A stretch of 5,484 nucleotides of DNA from assembly GCA_026785765.1 (NCBI GenBank), contig JAJAZK010000137.1:1-5484 (forward strand), in the 5' to 3' direction. The position numbers and the translations under genes were made by a program. Positions within the stretch are counted from its first letter, which is position 1. Each line of letters opens with the position of its first letter. Origin of the DNA: Rhodoferax sp. (GTDB lineage Bacteria > Pseudomonadota > Gammaproteobacteria > Burkholderiales > Burkholderiaceae_C). Below the pieces are notes generated by a model. The model was given only the letters and a program-made list of their open reading frames with translations, did not search any database and was not told where the DNA came from. Of the stretch, positions 1 to 5,484 are shown in pieces.

Positions 1-1259
1 CCATGCAGGTGTTTGGCGTCGCTGAGTTTGCGTCCCGCATCGGGCCCGCCGCGGGGGCCTGGGTAATGGGCGCCAGCCTGTACCTCGGGGTCCGGCGCTG
101 GCACGGCGCGCACCTCGCGGGCATCACGCTGCTGGTCCTTGCGACCTGTCCCCTGTACTTCGTCGCGGCCCAGTATGTCAACCATGACATGCTCGTGGCT
201 GGGCTGATCACCGCCGCCATACTGGCCTGGGTGCGTGGCTTCGAGCAACCGGCTGCGCCGGGTGCTGGCTGGCTGGTGCTGGGGTGGCTGGCGTGTGCGG
301 GCGCGGTGCTTGCCAAAGGCCTGATTGGTATGGTGTTGCCGTTACTGGTCGTTGGTCCATGGTTGCTGGTGCAAGGTGGGTGGCTCGCGCCATTGCGGCT
401 ACTGCAGCCGCTCGGCGTGCTCGTCTTTGTGATCGTAGCGGTACCCTGGTTTGTAGCAATACAGATGCGCTTCCCGGGTTTTTTTGATTACTTTTTCATC
501 GAGCAGCACTTTCGCCGTTTTGCCCAGTCGACATTCAATAACGTAAAGCCGTTCTGGTTTTTCCTGGCGATGTTGCCGCTGCTGACGTTGCCCTGGAGTG
601 TGCGTTTGGTGTCGGCTGCGCGTCTTGTCTGGAGACGGCGCGACCCGCGCGCCATTTTGTATGTGTGGTGGGTGCTGGTGGTGGTTGGGTTCTTCTCGTT
701 GCCGAGCTCCAAGCTCGTTGGTTATGGGTTGCCCGCGCTGGCACCTTGGTGTGCCTTGTTGGCCATGTCGCTGGCGTCGGTGCGCCCACGCGTGTTGGGC
801 TGGATTGGGGGAGCGGCGGCATTGCTGTGTCTGCTCATCGTGGCTGGTCTGACGTGGCAGGGACCCAAGTCCAATCGCGGCGTAGCGCTGGCGCTTGCCG
901 GGCAGATCGCACCGGGCGAGCCGGTGGTGATGGTCGACGACTACTTCTACGATGTGCCGTTTTATGCGCGCCTGCCGCAGCCGGTCATTGTTGCCGGAAG
1001 CTGGACGGATCCGGCGTTTACCAGGCGCGACAGCTGGCGCAAGGAGTTATTCGAAGCCGGTCGCTTCCAGCCGCAGCGCGCGCGCGAACTGCTGCAGCCC
1101 TTGTCCGCAGCGACTGGCTTGGCCTGTGGCAGCAAGCGGATCTGGTTCATCGTCGAGCCGGCCGCGGCGCAGCAGGTGGCAGATTTGCCCGGCGCGGCGC
1201 GGGTCTTTGCAGATGCAGCCAGCGAGTTATGGTTTGTGGCAGCGGCCCCGTGTCGCTGA
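1..1259 (+). CDS. ArnT/PMT-like membrane glycosyltransferase, 5'-partial
   Basis: The reading frame is open from the window edge to TGA at 1257-1259, giving at least 418 residues. Numbering from the ATG at base 3, I see many hydrophobic segments (about 10-280), then a more polar C-terminal domain (about 285-418) that should lie in the periplasm. Family-like motifs include LAKGLIGMVLP (103-113), the aromatic stretch FDYFFIEQHFRRF (161-173) and LPSSKLVGYGLPAL (233-246), all typical of ArnT/PMT-type enzymes that use a polyprenyl-phosphate sugar donor. The ATG at base 3 is unlikely to be the true start: the family runs to about 500-550 residues, and the first periplasmic loop with the catalytic acidic residue is missing, presumably just upstream. 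Family knowledge: ArnT and FlmK move aminosugars from undecaprenyl phosphate to lipid A. The acceptor here is unknown; lipid A is inferred from the neighbours, and another glycan or protein is possible. It is probably co-transcribed with the GtrA gene 4 bases downstream. Confidence 0.88.
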   Translation, partial: MQVFGVAEFASRIGPAAGAWVMGASLYLGVRRWHGAHLAGITLLVLATCPLYFVAAQYVNHDMLVAGLITAAILAWVRGFEQPAAPGAGWLVLGWLACAGAVLAKGLIGMVLPLLVVGPWLLVQGGWLAPLRLLQPLGVLVFVIVAVPWFVAIQMRFPGFFDYFFIEQHFRRFAQSTFNNVKPFWFFLAMLPLLTLPWSVRLVSAARLVWRRRDPRAILYVWWVLVVVGFFSLPSSKLVGYGLPALAPWCALLAMSLASVRPRVLGWIGGAAALLCLLIVAGLTWQGPKSNRGVALALAGQIAPGEPVVMVDDYFYDVPFYARLPQPVIVAGSWTDPAFTRRDSWRKELFEAGRFQPQRARELLQPLSAATGLACGSKRIWFIVEPAAAQQVADLPGAARVFADAASELWFVAAAPCR

Positions 1260-1263
1260 GCGC

Positions 1264-1635
1264 GTGCCAACGCTTCAGCAGTTCATCCGCTACGGCAGCG
1301 TCGGCGCGCTGGCCACGGTGGTTCACTATCTGTTGCTGGTGTTGGCGGTTGAACGTGCCGACTGGGCCCCGTGGTGGGCCTCGGGCTTGGGTGCTGTCGT
1401 TGGCGCCCAGGTCGCTTATCTCGGCAACCGCTGGCTGACCTTCGCGCACGCCGGGTCAGCCAGAGTCTCCTGGCCGCGATTCCAGCTGACTGCGCTGGCT
1501 GAAGCCGTGGTCGGCATGGTGTCTGTTGCGTTTGCCGTCTGGCTTGGCTGGCATTACCTGTGGGCCCAGGTGCTGGCAACGTTGTTCAGCCTGGTGCTGA
1601 CGTTTGCCATCAACCGTAGTTGGACGTTTCGTTGA
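1264..1635 (+). CDS. GtrA-family membrane protein, probable lipid-linked sugar flippase
   Basis: A protein of 123 residues with four hydrophobic segments (about 8-30, 37-60, 74-95, 98-116), the usual size and layout of GtrA. Hallmarks are FIRYGSVGALAT near the N-terminus, NRWLTF (55-60), PRFQL (71-75) and the terminal NRSWTFR (117-123). GtrA proteins are thought to help move undecaprenyl-phosphate sugars from the cytoplasmic to the periplasmic face; direct proof of flipping is limited. I chose GTG at 1264 because it places the GtrA core right after the start and lies 4 bases after the upstream stop, which suggests coupled translation. No strong Shine-Dalgarno is present. ATG at 1213 (140 residues, overlapping the upstream gene) and TTG at 1234 are alternatives. 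Its TGA stop directly abuts the stop of the convergent deacetylase gene. In context it would pass the lipid-linked sugar to the ArnT-like enzyme encoded just upstream. Confidence 0.87.
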   Translation: MPTLQQFIRYGSVGALATVVHYLLLVLAVERADWAPWWASGLGAVVGAQVAYLGNRWLTFAHAGSARVSWPRFQLTALAEAVVGMVSVAFAVWLGWHYLWAQVLATLFSLVLTFAINRSWTFR

Positions 1636-2490
1636 TCATGGTGTTGTTGGCGCCAGTTGCCAGACGCGCCCGGGTTGCACTTGCGCCTGTGCCAGATCCT
1701 GTGGCCAGGCATCACTTTCGAAGTACGCCAGTTCGCGTGCGCGTGCTTGCGCAATCGGGTCTGCTGCAACGCTGGCGTCGCCGCTCCCGGGGTGGCAGAA
1801 CAGGAGAGCTCCGCCAGCCGGTATCCGGGCTATCCAGCGCTGCATCAGCAGGCGGTAGTGGGACGTCCGAAAATCGTGGACGCCCAGCAACATGGGGTTG
1901 TGCAGCAAGCCGCGTTTGTCGAGTTCCGTTGCCAGCGCCGTTGCGCCCGTGTGCCGGATCAGCCAGCGTTTGCGGCCGAACCCGGGTCCTGGCAGCAATG
2001 CCGTACTGCGCACCGCGGCGCGCGGATGCAGTTGCTCCGCCATATCGAGAATGATGGACCGCAGGCCGGGCAAATGGTGTACATGCTGGTGCCCGTCCAC
2101 GTGCGCCGGATCGGACCCGGTGGCGTCGCGGAAGGCTATTAGCTGCCTGTGAACCTCGATGCGCAACTCGGCAAGTGGCAACTGCCGCAGATGGGCGCGC
2201 AGGATCAGTTCTGACAGGCCGGGCAGTGTCGGCCAGAGTGCCGCCAGCCGGCGGCTCAATGGGCGCCCCTCGGTCAGGTTGACATGCAGTCCCACATCCA
2301 CAGACCGCGGCAGATTTGCCAGCAAACCCGCGTCGCTGACCCAGGGCGGCGTGTTGGTAATGCACGAAATTGCGCTGATCCGCTGCGCCCGCGCCAGCCG
2401 GGCGATCGCGCTCGACACGCCAGGCGCCAAGCCGAAGTCGTCGGCACACACCGCCAGTGTGCGCCAGCCGGATGCGTCAGACGGCTTCAA
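1636..2490 (-). CDS. ChbG/YdjC-family carbohydrate deacetylase (NaxD/HpnK-like)
   Basis: About 284 residues, the normal family size. Visible motifs in order: CADDFGL (15-21), with the metal-binding Asp; GLHVNLTEG (67-75); DGHQHVHHLP (132-141), with a metal-binding His; and CHPG (232-235). These define the YdjC fold, metal-dependent enzymes that remove acetyl groups from N-acetylated sugars. Known members include ChbG (chitooligosaccharides), HpnK (hopanoids) and Francisella NaxD (undecaprenyl-phosphate GalNAc). The gene lies directly downstream of a polyprenyl-phosphate glycosyltransferase, so I infer a NaxD-like role on an undecaprenyl-phosphate N-acetylhexosamine at the cytoplasmic face; no signal peptide is seen. 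The start is uncertain. The family motif ADDFG normally sits near residue 5-20, which favours TTG at 2490, overlapping the upstream gene by 14 bases with a weak AGG about 10 bases before it. ATG at 2526 has a slightly better purine-rich site (AGGGCGG) and would add 12 residues without family resemblance. Confidence 0.85.
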   Translation of the reverse strand: MKPSDASGWRTLAVCADDFGLAPGVSSAIARLARAQRISAISCITNTPPWVSDAGLLANLPRSVDVGLHVNLTEGRPLSRRLAALWPTLPGLSELILRAHLRQLPLAELRIEVHRQLIAFRDATGSDPAHVDGHQHVHHLPGLRSIILDMAEQLHPRAAVRSTALLPGPGFGRKRWLIRHTGATALATELDKRGLLHNPMLLGVHDFRTSHYRLLMQRWIARIPAGGALLFCHPGSGDASVAADPIAQARARELAYFESDAWPQDLAQAQVQPGRVWQLAPTTP

Positions 2491-4081
2491 GGGCGCTTGC
2501 CTGTGTTTCCCGGGTGGTGGTCCCATTGCTGCGACCGCCCTGCATCTGCACCACATAGATCGGCCGCTGCTTGACCTCGTCGAAAATGCGCCCGACGTAT
2601 TCGCCCAGAATACCAATCGACAGCAATTGCACACCACTGAGAAACATGACTCCTGCTGCTACCGTGGCCCAGCCCGGCTCCTGGACACCGAAGATGAAAT
2701 ACTCCACCACGATCCACGTGCCGTAAGCCAGCGCCAGCGCGGCAATCACCACACCCACACCGCTCCACCAGCGCAAGGGTGCGTTGCTGAACGCCGTCAC
2801 CCCGGTAAACGCCAGCCGCGCCAGGCTGCGCAGCGAAAAGGAACTGCGGCCGCTCAGCCGCGGGCCGGGTGTGTACGGGATGACGACGGTGTGGAAACCG
2901 ACCCACGCATACAGACCTTTCATGAAGCGATTGCGTTCCGGCAGGGATTTGAGCACGTCCACCACCCGGCGGTCCATCAAGCGGAAGTCGCCCGCGTCGA
3001 CCGGCATGGCGGTGGCCGGATTGCGATTGACGATGGAATAGAAGATCGCGGTACCGAGGCGCTTGGCGAGGCTCTCGTCACTACGCGCATGACGCGCGGC
3101 GCACACCATGTCGGCACCTTGCTGCCAGCTATCGAGCATTCTCGCAATCAAGGCGACCGGGTGCTGCAGGTCGGCGTCCATCAGCACGACCACGTCGCCA
3201 CCCGCATGGTCAATGCCAGCCGTCAGTGCCGCCTCTTTGCCAAAGTTGCGTGACAACTGCAAGTAACGCACGCCCGGCCGTGTCAACCATGGCGCCAGCG
3301 CGTGCGCCGTGCCGTCCTGACTTCCATCGTCAACCACGATCACTTCCCAGCGCTCGCTCAGGGTCGCAAGCTGCGCCGTCAGGCCCAGCAAGAGCGGTTG
3401 CAAGTTGGCCTCCTCGTTGAACGCTGGCACGACGCAGCTGATGAACGGGTGCCGAATTCGGGGGGCTGTGATCGTCGTCTGCCGCTGTTGGAAGGCGTTG
3501 TCTGCCAGGCTATGGGAGGCTGGCTGCGGCGCTATGGCCGTGGGCACAACGCGGGGAACCGGGTTGGGGCGGGCGAACCGAAACCGGCAGACGAGCCAGG
3601 CACAGGCCCAGCCCAGCAGGACACCGGCGAACACGTCGGACGGAAAATGCAGACCCAGGCTGACCCGGCTCCAGGCGATCAGCGCCGCAACGCCAACAGC
3701 GCCCATCCCCAACAGCCAGCTTCGGCTCGTCATAACAACCGCGGCGGCAAACGCAAAGGCAACACTGGCATGGGCGCTGGGAAAACCGGCGCCGCCGCCA
3801 TGGGGTAGCCATGCCGTTCCAAGGCCCATCACAAATGGCCTGGGCATTTGAAACAGCGGCTGGCCAATCTTTGTCAGAGTCCAGGCGAACGCCATGGCCA
3901 GGAGGATTCGCCACACACTGCCGCGCCGGTTGGTATCAGCCATCACCAGCGCGCCAATCATGCCAGCGAGCACCCACTGGGGCAACTCCTGCGAAGCAAA
4001 ACTCGCCAGTGCAAGCAGCCTTTCCGGCGTAGCGCCAGTGGCGTTTATCCACAGGAAGATGGTGGTGTCAAGTGCAAACAT
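2477..4081 (-). CDS. Fusion: PAP2 undecaprenyl-diphosphatase + GT2 polyprenyl-phosphate glycosyltransferase
   Basis: One uninterrupted frame of 534 residues with two complete domains. Residues 1-170 resemble BcrC/YbjG: about five membrane segments; motif C1 as KIGQPLFQMPRP (71-82), followed by FVMGLG and LPH; C2 as PSAH (101-104); C3 as SRVSLGLHFPSD (138-149). A linker (about 171-210) follows, beginning with the basic RFRFAR. Residues 211-534 form a DPM1/GtrB/ArnC-like GT2: VVPAFNEE (217-224), VVDDGSQDGT (249-258), DADLQHP (302-308), DAGDFRLMD (362-370), NRFMKGL (384-390), SGRSSFSL (410-417), then two membrane helices (about 436-463 and 471-497). The expected reactions are undecaprenyl diphosphate to monophosphate (periplasmic face), and transfer of a sugar from a nucleotide donor to undecaprenyl phosphate (cytoplasmic face). 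The donor sugar is not readable; an N-acetylhexosamine is inferred from the adjacent deacetylase gene. I chose ATG at 4081 over ATG at 4090 because AGGA lies 8 bases before it, while the upstream ATG overlaps that site. Confidence 0.92.
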   Translation of the reverse strand: MFALDTTIFLWINATGATPERLLALASFASQELPQWVLAGMIGALVMADTNRRGSVWRILLAMAFAWTLTKIGQPLFQMPRPFVMGLGTAWLPHGGGAGFPSAHASVAFAFAAAVVMTSRSWLLGMGAVGVAALIAWSRVSLGLHFPSDVFAGVLLGWACAWLVCRFRFARPNPVPRVVPTAIAPQPASHSLADNAFQQRQTTITAPRIRHPFISCVVPAFNEEANLQPLLLGLTAQLATLSERWEVIVVDDGSQDGTAHALAPWLTRPGVRYLQLSRNFGKEAALTAGIDHAGGDVVVLMDADLQHPVALIARMLDSWQQGADMVCAARHARSDESLAKRLGTAIFYSIVNRNPATAMPVDAGDFRLMDRRVVDVLKSLPERNRFMKGLYAWVGFHTVVIPYTPGPRLSGRSSFSLRSLARLAFTGVTAFSNAPLRWWSGVGVVIAALALAYGTWIVVEYFIFGVQEPGWATVAAGVMFLSGVQLLSIGILGEYVGRIFDEVKQRPIYVVQMQGGRSNGTTTRETQASALEAV

Positions 4082-4089
4082 GGTACCCA

Positions 4090-4093
4090 TCCT
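4090..4093 (-). promoter_or_regulatory. Ribosome binding site of the PAP2-GT2 fusion gene
   Basis: The minus strand reads AGGA, within GTAGGA, eight bases before ATG at 4081. The alternative in-frame ATG at 4090 begins inside this site and has no comparable purine tract ahead of it. This decides the start at 4081. Confidence 0.6.
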
Positions 4094-4241
4094 ACAGAGT
4101 GCTGCGGCAAGTGTGCCGCCGGACGATTACGTCCCTGTTTGCCGGGGCGCTGCTTGTTGGGTCCATAGGCCGGGCGTCAATTAGGGTGTAGCTGAACAGG
4201 TTCACGGTCCAACCGAACAAGGCGGTAATGCGAGTGTTCAT

Positions 4242-4283
4242 GCATGCGCCATTGTCTCGCGACGCGGTAGGGACAGCGCATGC
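4242..4283. repeat. Imperfect inverted repeat / hairpin
   Basis: The arms GCATGCGC (4242-4249) and GCGCATGC (4276-4283) are perfect reverse complements. After a 3-base bulge (4250-4252) the pairing continues between TGTCTC (4253-4258) and GGGACA (4270-4275) with one G-T wobble, leaving an 11-base loop (4259-4269). No T-run follows on either strand, so it does not look like an intrinsic terminator. It lies just upstream of the candidate aldolase promoter and may be a protein-binding site. Confidence 0.55.
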
Positions 4284-4287
4284 CCGT

Positions 4288-4314
4288 TTGGAGTTTGGGA
4301 TGGCACAGTAAAAT
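4288..4314 (+). promoter_or_regulatory. Candidate sigma70-type promoter of the aldolase gene
   Basis: TAAAAT at 4309-4314 matches five of six bases of the -10 consensus and stands out in GC-rich DNA. The best -35 candidate, TTGGAG at 4288-4293, matches only three bases at a short 15-base spacing, so the promoter may be weak or activator-dependent. Transcription would begin near 4321, giving a leader of about 80 bases that includes the repeats at 4320-4360. This is inference from sequence resemblance only. Confidence 0.35.
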
Positions 4315-4319
4315 CTGGT

Positions 4320-4337
4320 CGGTTACCATGCGGTTAC
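4320..4337. repeat. CGGTTAC direct repeat with 11-base period
   Basis: CGGTTAC occurs at 4320-4326 and again at 4331-4337, about one helical turn apart. The second copy overlaps the left arm of the inverted repeat at 4333-4360, so GTTAC-type half-sites occur three times in 41 bases. This arrangement is typical of operators for dimeric regulators, but the regulator is not identified. Confidence 0.5.
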
Positions 4338-4360
4338 ACAGGCTCCATAACCTCTGTAAC
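4333..4360. promoter_or_regulatory. Inverted repeat, candidate operator or leader hairpin before the aldolase gene
   Basis: GTTACACAGG (4333-4342) and CCTCTGTAAC (4351-4360) pair at nine of ten positions, with one C-C mismatch and an 8-base loop. The element ends 39 bases before the aldolase start. It lies just downstream of the predicted transcription start, so it could be a repressor site or an RNA hairpin in the leader. Calvin-cycle aldolase genes are often controlled by the LysR-type activator CbbR; the TTA/TAA elements here are compatible with a LysR-type site but not diagnostic. Confidence 0.45.
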
Positions 4361-4384
4361 GCCTGGCCGGACGCCACTCACCTC

Positions 4385-4390
4385 AGGGGA
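4385..4390 (+). promoter_or_regulatory. Ribosome binding site of the aldolase gene
   Basis: AGGGGA ends nine bases before ATG at 4400, a good Shine-Dalgarno match at normal spacing. It supports this start over the in-frame ATG at 4280, which would add 40 residues absent from the family. Confidence 0.75.
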
Positions 4391-4399
4391 ATCCATACC

Positions 4400-5464
4400 A
4401 TGGCACTTGTCTCGATGCGCGAACTGCTGGACCACGCCGCCACCCATGGCTACGGCATTCCAGCCTTTAATGTGAACAATCTGGAGCAGGTGCAGGCCGT
4501 GATGGCGGCCGCTGACGAGACTGGCGCTCCAGTGATCCTGCAAGCCAGTGCGGGCGCGCGCAAATATGCCGGCGAGCCGTTTATCAAACACCTGATCCAG
4601 GCAGCGATCGAGGCCTACCCGCATATTCCGCTGGTCATGCACCAGGACCATGGGCAGAGCCCGGAGGTCTGCCAGGGCGCGATCGACCTTGGTTTCAGCT
4701 CGGTGATGATGGACGGGTCGCTGATGGCCGACGGCAAGACCATTGCCAGCTATGACTACAACGTCGAGGTCACGCGCAAGGTCGTGGGCTTGGCACATGC
4801 CACTGGCGTCACGGTGGAGGGCGAACTGGGCTGCCTGGGCTCCCTGGAAACCATGCGCGGCGACAAGGAAGACGGCCACGGTACCGAGGCCACCATGACC
4901 ATGGACCAGTTGCTGACCGACCCCGAGCAGGCAGCGGATTTTGTCAAACGCACGCAACTCGATGCCCTGGCCATCGCGATTGGCACCAGCCACGGTGCCT
5001 ACAAGTTCACCCGCAAGCCCACCGGCGACATTCTGGCGATTGGCCGCATCCAGGAAATCAACCGCCGCCTTCCGAATACGCACCTGGTGATGCATGGTTC
5101 AAGCAGTGTTCCGCAGGACCTGCTGGCGGTTATCAACCAGTTTGGTGGTTCCATCAAGGAGACCTACGGTGTGCCGGTGGAAGAGGTACAGAAGGCGATC
5201 AAGTTCGGGGTGCGCAAGATCAATATCGACACCGATATCCGTCTGGCGATGACGGCTGCCGTACGCAGGTTCATGGCGGAAAACCCGGACAAGTTCGACA
5301 TGCGCGACTGGCTCAAACCGGCGCGCGAAGCGGCCAAGCAGATCTGCCGTGAACGCTATGTGCAGTTTGGTTGCGAAGGGCAGGGTTCGAGGGTCAAGGG
5401 GCGCAGCCTGCAAATGGTGGCTGGCGAATACGCGCGCGGGGAGCTGGCACAGGTGGTGCATTAA
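4400..5464 (+). CDS. fba: Class II fructose-1,6-bisphosphate aldolase, Calvin-cycle subtype
   Basis: A complete protein of 354 residues that cleaves fructose-1,6-bisphosphate to glyceraldehyde-3-phosphate and dihydroxyacetone phosphate, and runs the reverse condensation; cytoplasmic and zinc-dependent. The family is clear along the whole length: GYGIPAFNVNNLEQ (17-30), HQDHG (81-85) with catalytic Asp83 and zinc ligand His84, VEGELG (139-144), GDKEDGHG (154-161), GTSHGAYKF (195-203) with zinc ligand His198, MHGSSSVP (231-238) with zinc ligand His232, and KINIDTDIRLAMT (273-285), which binds substrate phosphate. The C-terminal part (KPAREAAKQIC, CEGQGS) is typical of the Calvin-cycle subtype of beta- and gammaproteobacteria, also called cbbA or fbaA. 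The start at 4400 has a strong ribosome binding site. No Calvin-cycle partner such as cbbL, pgk or pyk lies within the window, so the role may be glycolytic or gluconeogenic. Nothing is missing or truncated. Confidence 0.97.
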   Translation: MALVSMRELLDHAATHGYGIPAFNVNNLEQVQAVMAAADETGAPVILQASAGARKYAGEPFIKHLIQAAIEAYPHIPLVMHQDHGQSPEVCQGAIDLGFSSVMMDGSLMADGKTIASYDYNVEVTRKVVGLAHATGVTVEGELGCLGSLETMRGDKEDGHGTEATMTMDQLLTDPEQAADFVKRTQLDALAIAIGTSHGAYKFTRKPTGDILAIGRIQEINRRLPNTHLVMHGSSSVPQDLLAVINQFGGSIKETYGVPVEEVQKAIKFGVRKINIDTDIRLAMTAAVRRFMAENPDKFDMRDWLKPAREAAKQICRERYVQFGCEGQGSRVKGRSLQMVAGEYARGELAQVVH

Positions 5465-5484
5465 CAGCCTGTCAAGGTCAGCCC

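Larger units (their letters stand above)
4082..4399. other. Divergent intergenic region with regulatory repeats
   Basis: These 318 bases separate the leftward fusion gene from the rightward aldolase gene and should hold both promoters. No open frame here has recognisable protein features. The half nearest the aldolase contains a long imperfect inverted repeat (4242-4283), a candidate -10 element (4309-4314), a direct repeat phased by 11 bases (4320-4337) and a second inverted repeat (4333-4360). On the minus strand I see a TTGACG hexamer at 4180-4175, but no convincing -10 at normal spacing, so I do not call a promoter for the fusion gene. Confidence 0.7.

Noticed and set aside
665..1438. Open frame of 257 codons overlapping the ArnT-like and GtrA genes
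   Set aside because: It is an out-of-frame shadow in GC-rich DNA; its translation is rich in Arg, Ala and Cys, with no recognisable motif, while the overlapped frames show clear family motifs.
1712..2449. Minus-strand frame of 245 codons inside the deacetylase gene
   Set aside because: It is a +1/-1 shadow of the YdjC frame, with Arg/Ala/Gly-rich composition and no motif.
2159..3253. Open frame of 364 codons on the + strand opposite the fusion and deacetylase genes
   Set aside because: Its translation is polar and low in recognisable motifs, whereas the minus-strand frames carry full GT2 and YdjC signatures.
3452..3571. Possibility that the fusion is really two genes, with GTG at 3547 starting a separate glycosyltransferase
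   Set aside because: The frame is continuous with no stop, and no convincing ribosome binding site precedes the GTG, so a single fused product is the simpler reading.
1636..4081. Hopanoid biosynthesis pair (HpnI glycosyltransferase with HpnK deacetylase)
   Set aside because: The GT2 has the DPM1/GtrB/ArnC signature with two C-terminal helices and is fused to an undecaprenyl-diphosphatase domain. Its neighbours are GtrA and an ArnT-like enzyme, and no other hopanoid gene is present.
4152..4180. Promoter for the fusion gene using TTGACG (4180-4175) as -35
   Set aside because: At 16-18 base spacing the -10 position holds only sequences such as ACAAGC, too far from consensus to call.
4280..4399. 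N-terminal extension of the aldolase to ATG at 4280
   Set aside because: The family begins at MALVSM; ATG at 4400 has AGGGGA at ideal spacing, and the extension would run through the candidate promoter and repeats.
4334..5095. Minus-strand frame of 253 codons opposite the aldolase gene
   Set aside because: It is antisense to a strongly conserved enzyme and has no ribosome binding site or family resemblance of its own.

Overview
This is a GC-rich chromosomal segment from a Gram-negative proteobacterium, probably beta- or gammaproteobacterial. I base this on the codon and GC bias, the Calvin-type class II fructose-bisphosphate aldolase, and a set of genes that handle undecaprenyl-phosphate-linked sugars. 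No rRNA, tRNA, insertion sequence, CRISPR array or phage gene is visible.

Left part (1-1635, + strand): the C-terminal part of an ArnT/PMT-like (GT39/GT83-type) membrane glycosyltransferase, cut by the window edge, followed after 4 bases by a small GtrA-family membrane protein. Middle part (1636-4081, - strand): a PAP2-GT2 fusion protein followed by an overlapping ChbG/YdjC-type carbohydrate deacetylase gene. The two gene pairs converge and meet stop codon to stop codon with no base between them. Right part (4082-5464): a 318-base non-coding region with several repeats, then a complete class II aldolase gene on the + strand, divergent from the fusion gene. The last 20 bases hold nothing recognisable.

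The first four genes read as one pathway. The PAP2 half of the fusion would make undecaprenyl phosphate from the diphosphate. The GT2 half would load a sugar on it at the cytoplasmic face. The YdjC-type enzyme would deacetylate an N-acetylhexosamine. GtrA would help the lipid-linked sugar cross the membrane. The ArnT-like enzyme would transfer it to a periplasmic acceptor. This is the logic of the Francisella FlmF2-NaxD-FlmK pathway (galactosamine on lipid A) and of the Bordetella lgm genes (glucosamine on lipid A). The sugar and acceptor here are not determined by the sequence. The most distinctive item is the single open reading frame joining a BcrC/YbjG-like undecaprenyl-diphosphatase to a polyprenyl-phosphate glycosyltransferase. 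The aldolase belongs to central carbon metabolism (glycolysis/gluconeogenesis or Calvin cycle) and looks like an unrelated neighbour.
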